Of a DNA stretch of 64,000 nucleotides, positions 24,325-32,743 are shown one piece after another. A model generated the notes under the pieces. It made no database searches. It was not told where the DNA came from and was given only the letters and a program-made list of their open reading frames with translations. This DNA is from Pseudomonadota bacterium (GTDB lineage Bacteria; Pseudomonadota; Gammaproteobacteria; Pseudomonadales; Pseudohongiellaceae), in assembly GCA_027592275.1 (NCBI GenBank), contig JAQCKF010000003.1, positions 1 to 64,000 on the forward strand, in the 5' to 3' direction. Both the position numbers and the translations under genes were made by a program. How positions within the stretch are numbered: the first letter of the stretch is position 1; every line of letters starts with the position of its first letter.

Positions 24325-24824
24325 TGCTCTCTCGATATTTTTTTGGGGTAATCGAAATCAACGAGTTCGGCCGTGGAAAACTCTATCTCTGCCCATGTGT
24401 CGATTGACAGACTCAGCTGCACTAAACCGCAGGTAGGAATATTGTCGATATCAGCGTTCGCCATCTCATTCGCGAATTCGGTAATTGCAGGGTTGTGGCC
24501 CACCAGCATCGCAGCATCGTACTCATCGTCTAACAGACTAGCTGCTTTTAAAAACATATTCGATCCGGCGAAATACAGTTCTGGATTACTGCCTATCTCA
24601 TCACCTGGAAAACCAATCTCCTGCGCAAACATCTTAGCGGTGGTTTTGGTTCGCACCGCAGGACTGCAAATAATGCAGTCCACACGACCATTTTTCGCCT
24701 TGAAGCGCTCGGCCATAACAGGCAAATCACCAATGCCCCGTTCAGCCAGCGGCCGCTCGAAGTCTTTCAGATCGGGATTGTCCTTGCTGGATTTGGCGTG
24801 ACGAAGCAGATAAAGGGTTTTCAT
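24321..24824 (-). CDS. SixA-like histidine phosphatase
   Basis: A 167-residue member of the phosphoglycerate mutase-like histidine phosphatase superfamily, SixA type. The catalytic RHG-type motif appears at the very start as LYLLRHAKSS, with the phospho-accepting His at 9. FERPLAERG follows, then CSPAVRTKTTAKMFAQ (second Arg), and the second catalytic His in AMLVGHNPAITEFAN. The start is set at ATG 24824 because the motif sits immediately after it; open sequence further upstream has no homology. Its stop overlaps the cytochrome start (ATGA). SixA in E. coli dephosphorylates histidine phosphotransfer domains; the target here is unknown. Confidence 0.92.
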   Translation of the reverse strand: MKTLYLLRHAKSSKDNPDLKDFERPLAERGIGDLPVMAERFKAKNGRVDCIICSPAVRTKTTAKMFAQEIGFPGDEIGSNPELYFAGSNMFLKAASLLDDEYDAAMLVGHNPAITEFANEMANADIDNIPTCGLVQLSLSIDTWAEIEFSTAELVDFDYPKKISREQ

Positions 24825-25071
24825 CGATAGATTCTGACACTGGAATTTTAGGAGCCCTGACCAAGCAACGAATGGATAAAGACTAAAAGGCTCAGCATAG
24901 TGGAGCCTTATACCCCATATGGTCGGCCAACTCCAGAAAAGTCGGGAGCTAGAGCGCTTGCAGTACCCTCTGGATTTTGCCCGCTTTGGCCCTACTCGGT
25001 GAGCCAGCAAATAGCTTTTTTCAAACGCTGTCTGTAAAATCTTGCGCCTTCACTACTTAGGGATAGTCGAC

Positions 25072-25788
25072 ATGAGAAATTTATTTACCTACGGCCTTTG
25101 CAGTCTACTGGCGATTTTCAGCTTGAATGCTTCAGCGCAGAAAGAATCTAAGGTTGCTACGCAATTGGAATTGGGCGCTATTTTTACCTCCGGTAACACG
25201 GAAAACGAAAATATAAAGTATAAGGTCACCGTAGATTGGGATCAGTCTGAGAACTCGGACTATCAATTCACCAGCGATGGCTTTCGCTCCGCCTAGGATG
25301 GCATATCGAATGCACAGCGTCTCTATCACACCGGCAGCGGCAACTACACGATCAATCCGGAGAGCTATGTACAGGGTCGACTCGCTTATGAGAATGACAA
25401 ATTTAGCGGCTTCGAGAGCCAGTCTGACATCACTGTCAGTTATGGTCGAAATGTACTGCAGAGCAGAACCAATATGACTCTAGGCCTAACCTCTGGTATC
25501 GGTGTTCGTCGATCAGAGACTGAATTCGACAGCGAAAGCGTAGCCATCGTGCGTTTAGCCGCCAACTACAATTGGAATGTGTCCGAATCTGCCGATTTTA
25601 TCCAAGACTTCAGCGTAGAGACAGGTAGCGACAGCAGTATCTACCGCTCTGAGACTGGTATCCAGACAACCATCCTCGAAAACCTCTCATTGAAATTTTC
25701 GGTTAAGGTTAAGCACCAAACTGACGTACCACTAAATAGAGAAAAAACAGACACTGAAACTGCTATAACACTGGTCTTAAACTTTTAG
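25072..25788 (+). pseudogene. DUF481 outer-membrane beta-barrel protein gene interrupted by an amber codon
   Basis: A 239-codon frame encodes a signal peptide (FTYGLCSLLAIFSLNASAQ) and a salt-induced outer-membrane protein-like DUF481 barrel. Typical pieces are QLELGAIFTSGNTENENI early, then GRLAYENDKFSGFESQSD, and a final aromatic strand ETAITLVLNF. Codon 75 (25294-25296) is TAG between SerAla and AspGly. No shift in frame occurs and homology resumes directly after it, so the lesion is a single substitution (a Glu or Gln codon would fit). As read, only 74 residues would be made. It could be a recent pseudogene or a base-call error. Confidence 0.85.
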
Positions 25789-25816
25789 AGCCTTGCTTCT
25801 AAAGCAATGACATAGC

Positions 25817-25839
25817 CCGGGCTTCGACCTGAAGCCCGG
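25817..25839. other. Hairpin without T-run after the DUF481 gene
   Basis: Perfect 9-bp stem CCGGGCTTC/GAAGCCCGG with a 5-nt loop, 28 bp after the DUF481 stop. There is no T-run on either strand, so it is not a standard intrinsic terminator. It may stabilise a transcript end. Confidence 0.5.
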
Positions 25840-25953
25840 ATTAGCCGCCATCACTGATTTCGAAAGCGGGAAATACCTTCAAATCTTTCGAGCATTTATT
25901 ATGACTTTAGTTGCAAGGATCTATTAGTCGCTCTGCTGCTGCTTCCTTTCAGC

Positions 25954-26334
25954 TTGTTTGTCCCTGCAGATCTTATCGCAGCTACTGTTGCACTCGGATG
26001 CGTTCAGGCGAAAGCATTCAATACCAACAAATGCCCTACAGGCATAGTGACACAAAACCCTTCGCGAGCTAGAGCCATTGTCGTAGGCGAAAAGTATGAA
26101 CGAGTGAATAGTTACCACAGCTCAACTTTGCAGGTTTTTCTCGAGCTTTGCGGTGCAATGGGCTGCAGTAATCCAGATGACCTGTCCCCATCAGATCTAC
26201 TTAGTCGGTCCGAAGGTCGAGGAAAAAACTTCGATGAGATATACGAACCGTTGCTCGAAAATCAATTGCACACAGACAGCATCCCCAACAGCTATCGCGA
26301 CGACTGGCACAAGGCATCGGCCGACCATTTCTAG
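25954..26334 (+). pseudogene. 3' remnant of an FMN-binding glutamate synthase-like gene
   Basis: The frame encodes VALGCVQAKAFNTNKCPTGI, matching the region of glutamate synthase large-subunit-like proteins that binds the 3Fe-4S cluster through three cysteines. Here two cysteines are visible and one is replaced in the AFNTNKC stretch. The C-terminal tail of the family follows (RVNSYHSSTLQVFLELCGAMG and a helical end). The catalytic FMN barrel that should precede it is absent; the upstream 90 bp are non-homologous and contain stops. It is therefore a truncated remnant, although its short frame is intact to a normal-looking TAG. Confidence 0.72.
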
Positions 26335-26423
26335 CCATTGACTCATAGGCAGGGCTATACTGACTATCTCGCTGCACGGCCAACATCTGTGTTGCTCGCG
26401 GATAGCACTATGGAGGGTCAGTC

Positions 26424-26972
26424 ATGAGTTCACGCCTACTCTTGTTTCTAGCGATCTCTTCGGCAAGCAATTTATTGCTTGCCGATCAAACCGATGACCG
26501 CCTAGTCGATCTATTCGCCGTTCTGCAAGAAACGGAAAATGTTCGCACCATTCAAGTCACTGAGAGTCAGATATGGGATATCTGGTTGCAGCACGCCAAC
26601 GCCGATGTAGCACAGCTTATGCTCGTAGGCACACAGAGAATGAACACACAACGCTACGCGGAAGCGATGGTTGTTTTCAATCGTCTCACTGAAAGCTTTC
26701 CTGAATATGCAGAAGGTTGGAACAAGCGTGCCACCTTGCACTATGTGCTAGGAAATCTCGACGCGTCGGTAAGTGATATTGAGAAGACACTCGAACTTGA
26801 GCCAAGACATTTCGGCGCTCTGTCAGGGCTCGGGATGGTATTCATTCAGAGAAAGGAATTGAGCAAAGCTAAGAGGGCATTCGAGGACCTGATCGAAGTG
26901 CATCCGAACAGCCCAAACGCGAAACAGAATCTAGAACTCGTCGAAGAGCAGTTACGCTTCAGCGTTATCTAG
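26424..26972 (+). CDS. Exported tetratricopeptide-repeat protein
   Basis: A 182-residue protein with a signal peptide (LLLFLAISSASNLLLAD, about 4-20). Two to three TPR units cover residues about 68-175: MNTQRYAEAMVVFNRLTESF, NLDASVSDIEKTLELEPRHF and KELSKAKRAFEDLIEVHPNS. TPRs provide protein-protein contact surfaces; the partner is unknown. GGAGGGTCAGTC precedes the ATG. A strong shared terminator follows the gene. Confidence 0.9.
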   Translation: MSSRLLLFLAISSASNLLLADQTDDRLVDLFAVLQETENVRTIQVTESQIWDIWLQHANADVAQLMLVGTQRMNTQRYAEAMVVFNRLTESFPEYAEGWNKRATLHYVLGNLDASVSDIEKTLELEPRHFGALSGLGMVFIQRKELSKAKRAFEDLIEVHPNSPNAKQNLELVEEQLRFSVI

Positions 26973-26988
26973 AAAACTCTTCGAACAT

Positions 26989-27019
26989 AAAAAAAGGGTC
27001 GCTAAGCGACCCTTTTTTT
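26989..27019. terminator. Bidirectional intrinsic terminator
   Basis: A-run, then an 8-bp stem GGGTCGCT/AGCGACCC around a single A, then seven T. It sits between convergent genes (TPR protein and small lipoprotein) and can act in both directions. Confidence 0.9.
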
Positions 27020-27031
27020 AATCTATAAACC

Positions 27032-27391
27032 TTACTGACGTGTAGCAGTAACGGCCATCGCTCCGAAGTCACTGCCAAATTCACCAGTTAGTACATCGCC
27101 TTCAGCAGATCCAGTGAAATCCAAAACGATTTCCTGACCTTGCACTGAAATCTCAGCAGTAAACATTGCAGTGTTGTCTGCATACACGATGCCAGAAAGA
27201 GGCGCGTTCAATACGTCTGATGCCATCTCGCCGCTACCATCTGCATTCATTGTTAGAACAACAGGAAGCGCACCCAATGGTGAGTTAATTTCTGCTTCCC
27301 AGACACCAGCTGCAGGAGGTGGGCCACCGGCCGCACATCCAACTAATACTGAAAAAGATAAGACTAGCAATCCGCTTAATAATTTTTTCAT
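27032..27391 (-). CDS. Small lipoprotein of unknown function
   Basis: A 119-residue lipoprotein. The signal ends LSFSVLVGCAAGG, with the lipid Cys at about 19. The mature part is beta-rich and resembles small lipocalin/META-like domains that start GVWEAEINSPLGALPVVLTM, but no named family is certain. It ends close to a bidirectional terminator, and its start is preceded by a 270-bp gap with no gene. The function is unknown. Confidence 0.8.
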   Translation of the reverse strand: MKKLLSGLLVLSFSVLVGCAAGGPPPAAGVWEAEINSPLGALPVVLTMNADGSGEMASDVLNAPLSGIVYADNTAMFTAEISVQGQEIVLDFTGSAEGDVLTGEFGSDFGAMAVTATRQ

Positions 27392-27661
27392 GTTAAATCC
27401 ACCTAGTTAGATAATGTCATTCTTAAAATTTGATTTACAACGGAAGCCTGAGTTACCTTCCGGCGCTGCTCGCTGCAGCTCTTGCCCCCCCATCATCTCA
27501 AGCACTAACTATTGAGAGGACGCCCCGATTGCGAAACGGTGAGCCCATTGTCCGGTTAATACGCCCTTAGTCAACCGAAAAACCCTAGGGTGCCTCTGAT
27601 TACTAGCTAAACGGGGTAAAGCGAGCAATTTCAATCGTTTAAGGGAGTACCTAGGCCCTGC

Positions 27662-28549
27662 CTAAGGCACTATCCAGGCAGATTGCCAGCTTAGTCCGGT
27701 GCGGGCGAAGCCCATTGTAGCGCTGATTTCACGCTCGATTCCTGGCATGTGGGCAGCCCCGTAGAATATGCTGACCCGCCTAAAATCTGAATTCTGTAAT
27801 GCGTCGCCCAATACACGCAAGGCCGCCTTGTTGCGCTCGCCTAGCAGTGTGAGCTGCTGCTCCAACTCCTCACCAACTATCACACCCCCGCTACGACCGA
27901 GTTCCTGGGCAAATAGAAACTTGAGCGCCGCGTTCTGATTCTCGGAGTTCATTGCACTCAGCAGAGACAGCATATTGAACGAAGACAGCCTATCGTCAGG
28001 CGCGGCGTTTTGTTCTGCCATCTGCGCCATAGCCAGATTTAGGAACATCGTAAAGAAGTTCTCATTCTTGCTAGCCATCAACGCGTTGAGTTGCGAAGGC
28101 GTCAGATCGGCATGGAGAAAATTCGACTGCGTATAGTCGATCTCATCCAGTTGAAAGCCTATATTCAGAAACTTTGCCATTGCCTGTTGAATGAAGCCGA
28201 CCAGAGAGGTGCTTGATTCTCTGCTGCCTCTTACCGGCACCTGGTTTGGCTCGGCTACGAGTTCATAGAGAACTACGTCTTGCGTCCTGAAATAGTCATT
28301 TAGTCTTGCGTAATATTCTTCCTCACCTAGATGCACAGCCGCTACAAGATTTAACTGTACCCCTGCAGCGTTTTCGAAACTCACGATGGCCGTTTGTAGC
28401 TCGCCTTCCCACTCCATATTTCCTGGGACGAATCTAACGTACTCAGATTCCTCTTGCGCGTGTAGAGGATGCATCGCCATACAAAGCAGTAACACGAATA
28501 GTCGAGCACTGAATCGTAAAAAGGCAAATGGTAATTGTAAATTTTTCAT
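27662..28549 (-). CDS. TraB/GumN-like exported protein
   Basis: A 295-residue exported protein. The start is set at ATG 28549, with AGAAAGA upstream. An N-terminal signal region (LFVLLLCMAMHPLHAQ) is followed by a domain with VQLNLVAAVHLGEEEYYARL and VLYELVAEPNQVP. Near the end, FRRVSIFYGAAHMPGIEREI resembles the His-containing GxxH motif of TraB/GumN/Tiki-type metallohydrolase-fold proteins. That assignment is moderately sure. It lies 16 bp downstream of the alcohol dehydrogenase gene and is probably in its operon, although the functions do not obviously match. Confidence 0.72.
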   Translation of the reverse strand: MKNLQLPFAFLRFSARLFVLLLCMAMHPLHAQEESEYVRFVPGNMEWEGELQTAIVSFENAAGVQLNLVAAVHLGEEEYYARLNDYFRTQDVVLYELVAEPNQVPVRGSRESSTSLVGFIQQAMAKFLNIGFQLDEIDYTQSNFLHADLTPSQLNALMASKNENFFTMFLNLAMAQMAEQNAAPDDRLSSFNMLSLLSAMNSENQNAALKFLFAQELGRSGGVIVGEELEQQLTLLGERNKAALRVLGDALQNSDFRRVSIFYGAAHMPGIEREISATMGFARTGLSWQSAWIVP

Positions 28550-28565
28550 AGCAATCTTTCTATGA

Positions 28566-29771
28566 TCACCAGGCAAGTTTTAATATTTCCATCACATCAC
28601 TCTCATCATTTATCTTGCGAGGGTTGTTTCTTACCACTGGATGTTTCGCCGCCCTGAGTGCAATACTTGGGAGCTGCTCCATGCTCACATCGACATCACG
28701 CAGCGATGTCGGCAATCCCAAACTCTCCACTAGCGCCTTTACGGAGGCCGACGCGTCCTGCTCTTTGTTGCCTAGCGCATCATTGATGGCCACCTGCTTG
28801 CTAGCCTGTTGCTTGGCATTCCATGCTAGGACCGCCGGCAACATGACACAAGATGTATAGCCATGAGGTACTCCACAGAGACTGCCTAATATATAGCCGA
28901 TGCCGTGACTCGCTCCGTGGGACACGGTGCCCAGGCCAACACATGCCAACCAGACTGCCTGTTGGTTCAAGCTTCTCGCCGCTAGGTTTGTAGGATCGCG
29001 TTTACACTCGGGCAGCGAACTCGCGAAGAGACGCATGGCATGAAGAAAATGGCCGTCGACGAACGCATGTGAGTCGGCAGAGCAAAAGCCCTCAACGGCA
29101 TGATCGAGTGAGCGAATCGCGGTGGAGAACCACAACCATTCGGGAGTATGCAGACTTAGCTGCGGATCATAGATAATGGACTGTGGGCAGATATCGATGC
29201 CGCGATAGCCCTCCTTCGCTGATATCTGAGTGTTCAGTACGCCCGCATTGTTGCTGAATTCGGCACCGGAAAGCGTTGTTGGAATAGCGATCTGGCGAAT
29301 TTTCGGATCGCCCTTAAAGAGACCAAAATCTGCATACTTTGAACCGCGCGTGCCGTCTGAATATTGTGCGTATTCGATAAGCTGAGCCTCGGACTCAATA
29401 CCCTGATCGATTGCAAGTTGTACAACCTTACAGGCATCTATGATTGAGCCTCCGCCCAAAGAGACGAGCAAATCAGCATCCGTCTCACGCGCCACCTCTA
29501 AAGTGCGCATCACATCCGAGCGCGGAGTGTGCGCTGCGATATCGTGAAACAGGCCCGCAAAGTTACTTCCAAGCGCGGCCTGAATCTCAGTGAAATTATC
29601 AGTAGCCTGACTCAAGCTATTCGATGCCACTAGCAGCACGCGCTGAGCTCCTAGCCTTTCAACGAGGCTCGCAAGAGCGGCCGGGGCAGAAGCGCCAGCG
29701 AATACATTTTTGAGCTCGCTGTAATTGAATTCGATGCTAGTGCCAGCTGAGCTAGTAAGGTTTGTTGCCAT
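28566..29771 (-). CDS. Iron-containing alcohol dehydrogenase family protein
   Basis: A 401-residue group III (iron-type) alcohol dehydrogenase. The start is ATG 29771, where homology begins; a longer open frame upstream has no similarity. The NAD-binding half shows LVSLGGGSIIDACKVV (about 95-110) and IAIPTTLSGAEFSNNAGV. The metal-binding half shows RSLDHAVEGFCS, SHGASHGIGYILG and GVPHGYTSCVMLP, which provide the histidine ligands. Closest relatives by motif are maleylacetate reductase-like or butanol dehydrogenase-like enzymes; the substrate is unassigned. The gene is divergent from the molybdenum hydroxylase pair across about 170 bp. Confidence 0.9.
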   Translation of the reverse strand: MATNLTSSAGTSIEFNYSELKNVFAGASAPAALASLVERLGAQRVLLVASNSLSQATDNFTEIQAALGSNFAGLFHDIAAHTPRSDVMRTLEVARETDADLLVSLGGGSIIDACKVVQLAIDQGIESEAQLIEYAQYSDGTRGSKYADFGLFKGDPKIRQIAIPTTLSGAEFSNNAGVLNTQISAKEGYRGIDICPQSIIYDPQLSLHTPEWLWFSTAIRSLDHAVEGFCSADSHAFVDGHFLHAMRLFASSLPECKRDPTNLAARSLNQQAVWLACVGLGTVSHGASHGIGYILGSLCGVPHGYTSCVMLPAVLAWNAKQQASKQVAINDALGNKEQDASASVKALVESLGLPTSLRDVDVSMEQLPSIALRAAKHPVVRNNPRKINDESDVMEILKLAW

Positions 29772-29943
29772 GGGCCGGTCGGTGTCTGCTCTGCTGGTTT
29801 TTGATGCTCTGACTATAACCCAAATAACCCTCAATCTCTCGGTAGCTCTCCGGCAAATTCGTGTCTTAGCCTCCCCGGCACTGCTATACTCGGGACAAGA
29901 ACGTCTTTCACAAAAACAGTAGAAAATTCCCCGGGGATTGGAC

Positions 29944-30417
29944 ATGGCAACTTTCAAAGTTAACGGTGTAGAAAAAAATCTTGATATAGAGCCCGAGATG
30001 CCCCTGCTTTGGGCTCTGCGTGACGAGCTGGGCATGACAGGAACGAAGTTTGGCTGCGGCATCGCCTCTTGCGGCGCCTGTACCGTGCATGTAAACGGTA
30101 GCGCGGTTAGAAGCTGCGTGACGCCGGTGAGCGCAATCCAGGGACAGGAAATAACTACAATTGAAGGTCTAGCGATGGTTGCTGCGGGTGCGAATCCATC
30201 CGCGCCCGACCTGAGCGCTGTGCAACAGGCATGGATCGACCACCAAGTGCCGCAGTGCGGTTACTGTCAGTCCGGGATGATCATGGCCGTGTCTTCATTG
30301 CTCGCCACGAACCCGAACCCTAGCGATGCTGATATTGATAGCAGCATTACCAACGTCTGTCGCTGCGGTTCTTATCCGCGCGTGCGCAAGGCAATTCATT
30401 CACTGGCTAGTGCGTAA
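29944..30417 (+). CDS. [2Fe-2S] subunit of a xanthine oxidase-family molybdenum hydroxylase
   Basis: A 157-residue small subunit carrying two [2Fe-2S] clusters. The plant-ferredoxin-type domain has [14 protein letters not shown] with a fourth Cys in AVRSCVTP. The helical domain has [11 protein letters not shown] and [13 protein letters not shown]. The layout matches IorA/CoxS-type proteins. The start ATG 29944 follows GGGGA by 6 bp. It lies 12 bp ahead of the large subunit gene. It transfers electrons from the molybdenum site to an external acceptor; no separate FAD subunit is encoded nearby, as in isoquinoline oxidoreductase-type enzymes. Confidence 0.95.
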   Translation: MATFKVNGVEKNLDIEPEMPLLWALRDELGMTGTKFGCGIASCGACTVHVNGSAVRSCVTPVSAIQGQEITTIEGLAMVAAGANPSAPDLSAVQQAWIDHQVPQCGYCQSGMIMAVSSLLATNPNPSDADIDSSITNVCRCGSYPRVRKAIHSLASA

Positions 30418-30429
30418 GGGAGACTGAAT

Positions 30430-32646
30430 ATGAAAATTAGCAGAAGACGTTTCCTACTTAGTACAGCCGTCGTCGGTGGCGGTGTCCTCATCGGCTACTC
30501 AGCGCTGAAGCCAAGCAAACATCGCAGAGCGAATGCGGAGTTGGTGACGGGGGAAGAACGCTACGTTACTTCCTTCATTAAGATCGAGCCCAACAACAAA
30601 ATCACAATCTATGTTCCTCACTCAGAAATGGGTCAGGGCGTGCATACTTCACTGCCAATGATGGCAGCGGACGAACTGGATGCAGCCTGGGAAGACATCA
30701 GCGTCGAACAGGCGCCTGCCATCGATATGTTCGCCAATGGCGAATTGGTAAAAGGTTTTGCCGGCGAAGTAGGCATACCTGGAATCCTGACCGGCCTCGT
30801 TAACTTCAGTGCGGCAAGCATTGCCGAGCTGATGAATTTGCAAATCACTGGGGGTAGCTCGTCGGTTCGCTTTACCGGTGAATCGTCAATGCGCACAGCA
30901 GGTGCAGCCGCACGACAGATGCTGGTGGAATGTGCAGCGAATCGTTGGGGCGTAGCAACAGATGAATGCAGCACTGCGCTGACCCATGTGCAGCACAATG
31001 CCAGCGGCCGTTCACTTAGCTACGGTGAGCTAGCAGCCGATGCAGCGCTGTTAGAGCCACCCGGGAACGTGACTCTGAAGGATCCTTCGCAGTTTACAAT
31101 TATGGGCAAGGCGATATCGCGCGTAGATATTCCAGCAAAGGTCGACGGTAGCGCCGAATACGGTATCGATGCTCAAAGCGAAGGCATGCTCTACGCAGCC
31201 ATTCGCCTCGCACCGGTGTTTGGAACGAAACTAGTCTCGGTTGATGCCGGTGATGTACTTAGTCGACGCGGTGTAAAACGCATCATCGAGTTAGAAGATT
31301 CTGTCGCGGTTGTGGCTGATAGCTACTGGCGTGCAAAGGAAGCACTGAAGCTAGTTAAGTCGGAGTTTGACTCTTCGGATGCGGACACAACATCCAGCGC
31401 CGATCTGTTTGACGGTTTCCAGCGCAGCCTTAACGAAGACGATAACAGCGAAGTCTTAGAAATCGGTGATGCTGGCGCGGCGATGGAGGCCGCAGCCGAT
31501 ATTATCGAAGGCAATTACACAGTTCCCTATCTTGCGCACGCCGCTATGGAGCCTATGAATTGCACCGTGCATATTCATGACGACATCGCGGAAGTTTGGA
31601 CCAGCACGCAGGATGCATTGGGCATAAAGGCCCGGGTCGCAAAAATCGCAGGATTGTCGGAAGACGATGCGGTTTTTCACCACAGCTATCTCGGTGGAGG
31701 CTTCGGAAGAAGACTACCTTTTAACTGGAACGTTATCGATCACGCGACACTAATCGCCAAGCAGTTCGATGTTCCGGTGAAGACTGTTTTGAGCCGCGAA
31801 GACGATATGCAGCAAGACTACTATCGCCCTGCTGTCGCAAGTAATTTCAAGGCCGCCTTCGATGCTAACGGCATGGTACAAGCCTGGCATAATCGCTTTA
31901 CTGGCCCAATACAGACACCTGGCGCCTCGCATATTCCTTATGCAATTCCAAATCAGTCTATCGCCGTTGTCGATGGCGACACGCACGTGCCTATTGCAGC
32001 ATGGCGTAGTGTCGATCATTCACAGCAGACTTTCTTCACAGAGTCTTTTGTCGATGAGATAGCGCATCGCGCTGGCAAGAACCCTTATCAGTTCCGTATG
32101 GAAATGCTTGCAGACCATCCCCGTCATCGAAAGGTGCTCGAAGTTGCAGCTGAGGCAGCGGGCTACGGTCAGAACTTGCCCGAGGGTCATGCTCTGGGCA
32201 TTGCCGTACAGGAAAGCTTCGGCAGCATCGTAGCCGAAGTGGCTGAAGTGTCCTTGGATGAGAATAACCGACCGGTAGTGCACAAAGTTACCTGTGCGAT
32301 AGATTGCGGCTGGGCAGTAAATCCAGATACTGTCGAGGCGCAGGTTGAGAGTGGCATCATCTACGGCCTAACCGCCGCATTGTATGGTGAGATCACTATC
32401 GAGAATGGCCGCGTCGCACAGAACAACTTCCCTGACTATGAGATGGTACGCATGAATGATGCGCCTGAGATCGATGTGCATATCGTCGAGTCTGGTGAAG
32501 CGTTGGGCGGATTGGGCGAGCCTTCAACGCCACCACTGGCCGCGGCAGTAGCCAACGGTCTGTATATCCTGACGGGCCAGAGAGTCAGATCACTGCCACT
32601 GAAGAATCACGACTTCTCGCGCTCTACACCGATCGCACAGGTTTAG
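30430..32646 (+). CDS. Molybdopterin-binding large subunit, isoquinoline oxidoreductase (IorB)-like
   Basis: A 738-residue catalytic subunit of the xanthine oxidase family, in the exported IorB-type subgroup. A twin-arginine leader MKISRRRFLLSTAVVGGGV leads to export in folded form. Molybdopterin-binding pieces include HSEMGQGVHTSLPMM, YLGGGFGRRLPFN and AWRSVDHSQQTFF. The catalytic glutamate region is ALGGLGEPSTPPLAAAV near residue 700. It pairs with the iron-sulfur gene 12 bp upstream and lacks an FAD partner, so electrons probably go to a cytochrome or quinone. The substrate is not deducible (aldehyde or N-heterocycle). A good intrinsic terminator follows. Confidence 0.94.
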   Translation: MKISRRRFLLSTAVVGGGVLIGYSALKPSKHRRANAELVTGEERYVTSFIKIEPNNKITIYVPHSEMGQGVHTSLPMMAADELDAAWEDISVEQAPAIDMFANGELVKGFAGEVGIPGILTGLVNFSAASIAELMNLQITGGSSSVRFTGESSMRTAGAAARQMLVECAANRWGVATDECSTALTHVQHNASGRSLSYGELAADAALLEPPGNVTLKDPSQFTIMGKAISRVDIPAKVDGSAEYGIDAQSEGMLYAAIRLAPVFGTKLVSVDAGDVLSRRGVKRIIELEDSVAVVADSYWRAKEALKLVKSEFDSSDADTTSSADLFDGFQRSLNEDDNSEVLEIGDAGAAMEAAADIIEGNYTVPYLAHAAMEPMNCTVHIHDDIAEVWTSTQDALGIKARVAKIAGLSEDDAVFHHSYLGGGFGRRLPFNWNVIDHATLIAKQFDVPVKTVLSREDDMQQDYYRPAVASNFKAAFDANGMVQAWHNRFTGPIQTPGASHIPYAIPNQSIAVVDGDTHVPIAAWRSVDHSQQTFFTESFVDEIAHRAGKNPYQFRMEMLADHPRHRKVLEVAAEAAGYGQNLPEGHALGIAVQESFGSIVAEVAEVSLDENNRPVVHKVTCAIDCGWAVNPDTVEAQVESGIIYGLTAALYGEITIENGRVAQNNFPDYEMVRMNDAPEIDVHIVESGEALGGLGEPSTPPLAAAVANGLYILTGQRVRSLPLKNHDFSRSTPIAQV

Positions 32647-32661
32647 ATTCATTGTAAAGAG

Positions 32662-32695
32662 CGGGCGCAGCGATGAGCGATGCGCCCGTTTTTTT
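32662..32695 (+). terminator. Intrinsic terminator
   Basis: Stem CGGGCGCA/TGCGCCCG with an 11-nt loop followed by seven T, 16 bp after the molybdenum hydroxylase stop. Confidence 0.9.
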
Positions 32696-32743
32696 CTGCT
32701 CCGAATTTGGTAAATTTAGATAGAGCTTAGAGTAAGGACTCTT

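Noticed and set aside
24825-25010. N-terminal extension of the SixA-like protein to 25010
   Set aside because: The catalytic LRHA motif must lie at the N-terminus, and the extra 62 residues are not homologous to the family.
25294-25296. TAG in the DUF481 gene as a read-through or pyrrolysine codon
   Set aside because: No pylTSBCD genes are visible and the gene family has no reason to use pyrrolysine; a simple substitution explains it.
25817-25839. Intrinsic terminator after DUF481
   Set aside because: Good stem but no T-run on either strand; listed only as a hairpin.
29772-30062. N-terminal extension of the alcohol dehydrogenase to 30062
   Set aside because: It overlaps the divergent iron-sulfur subunit gene and has no family similarity; ATG 29771 is the sensible start.
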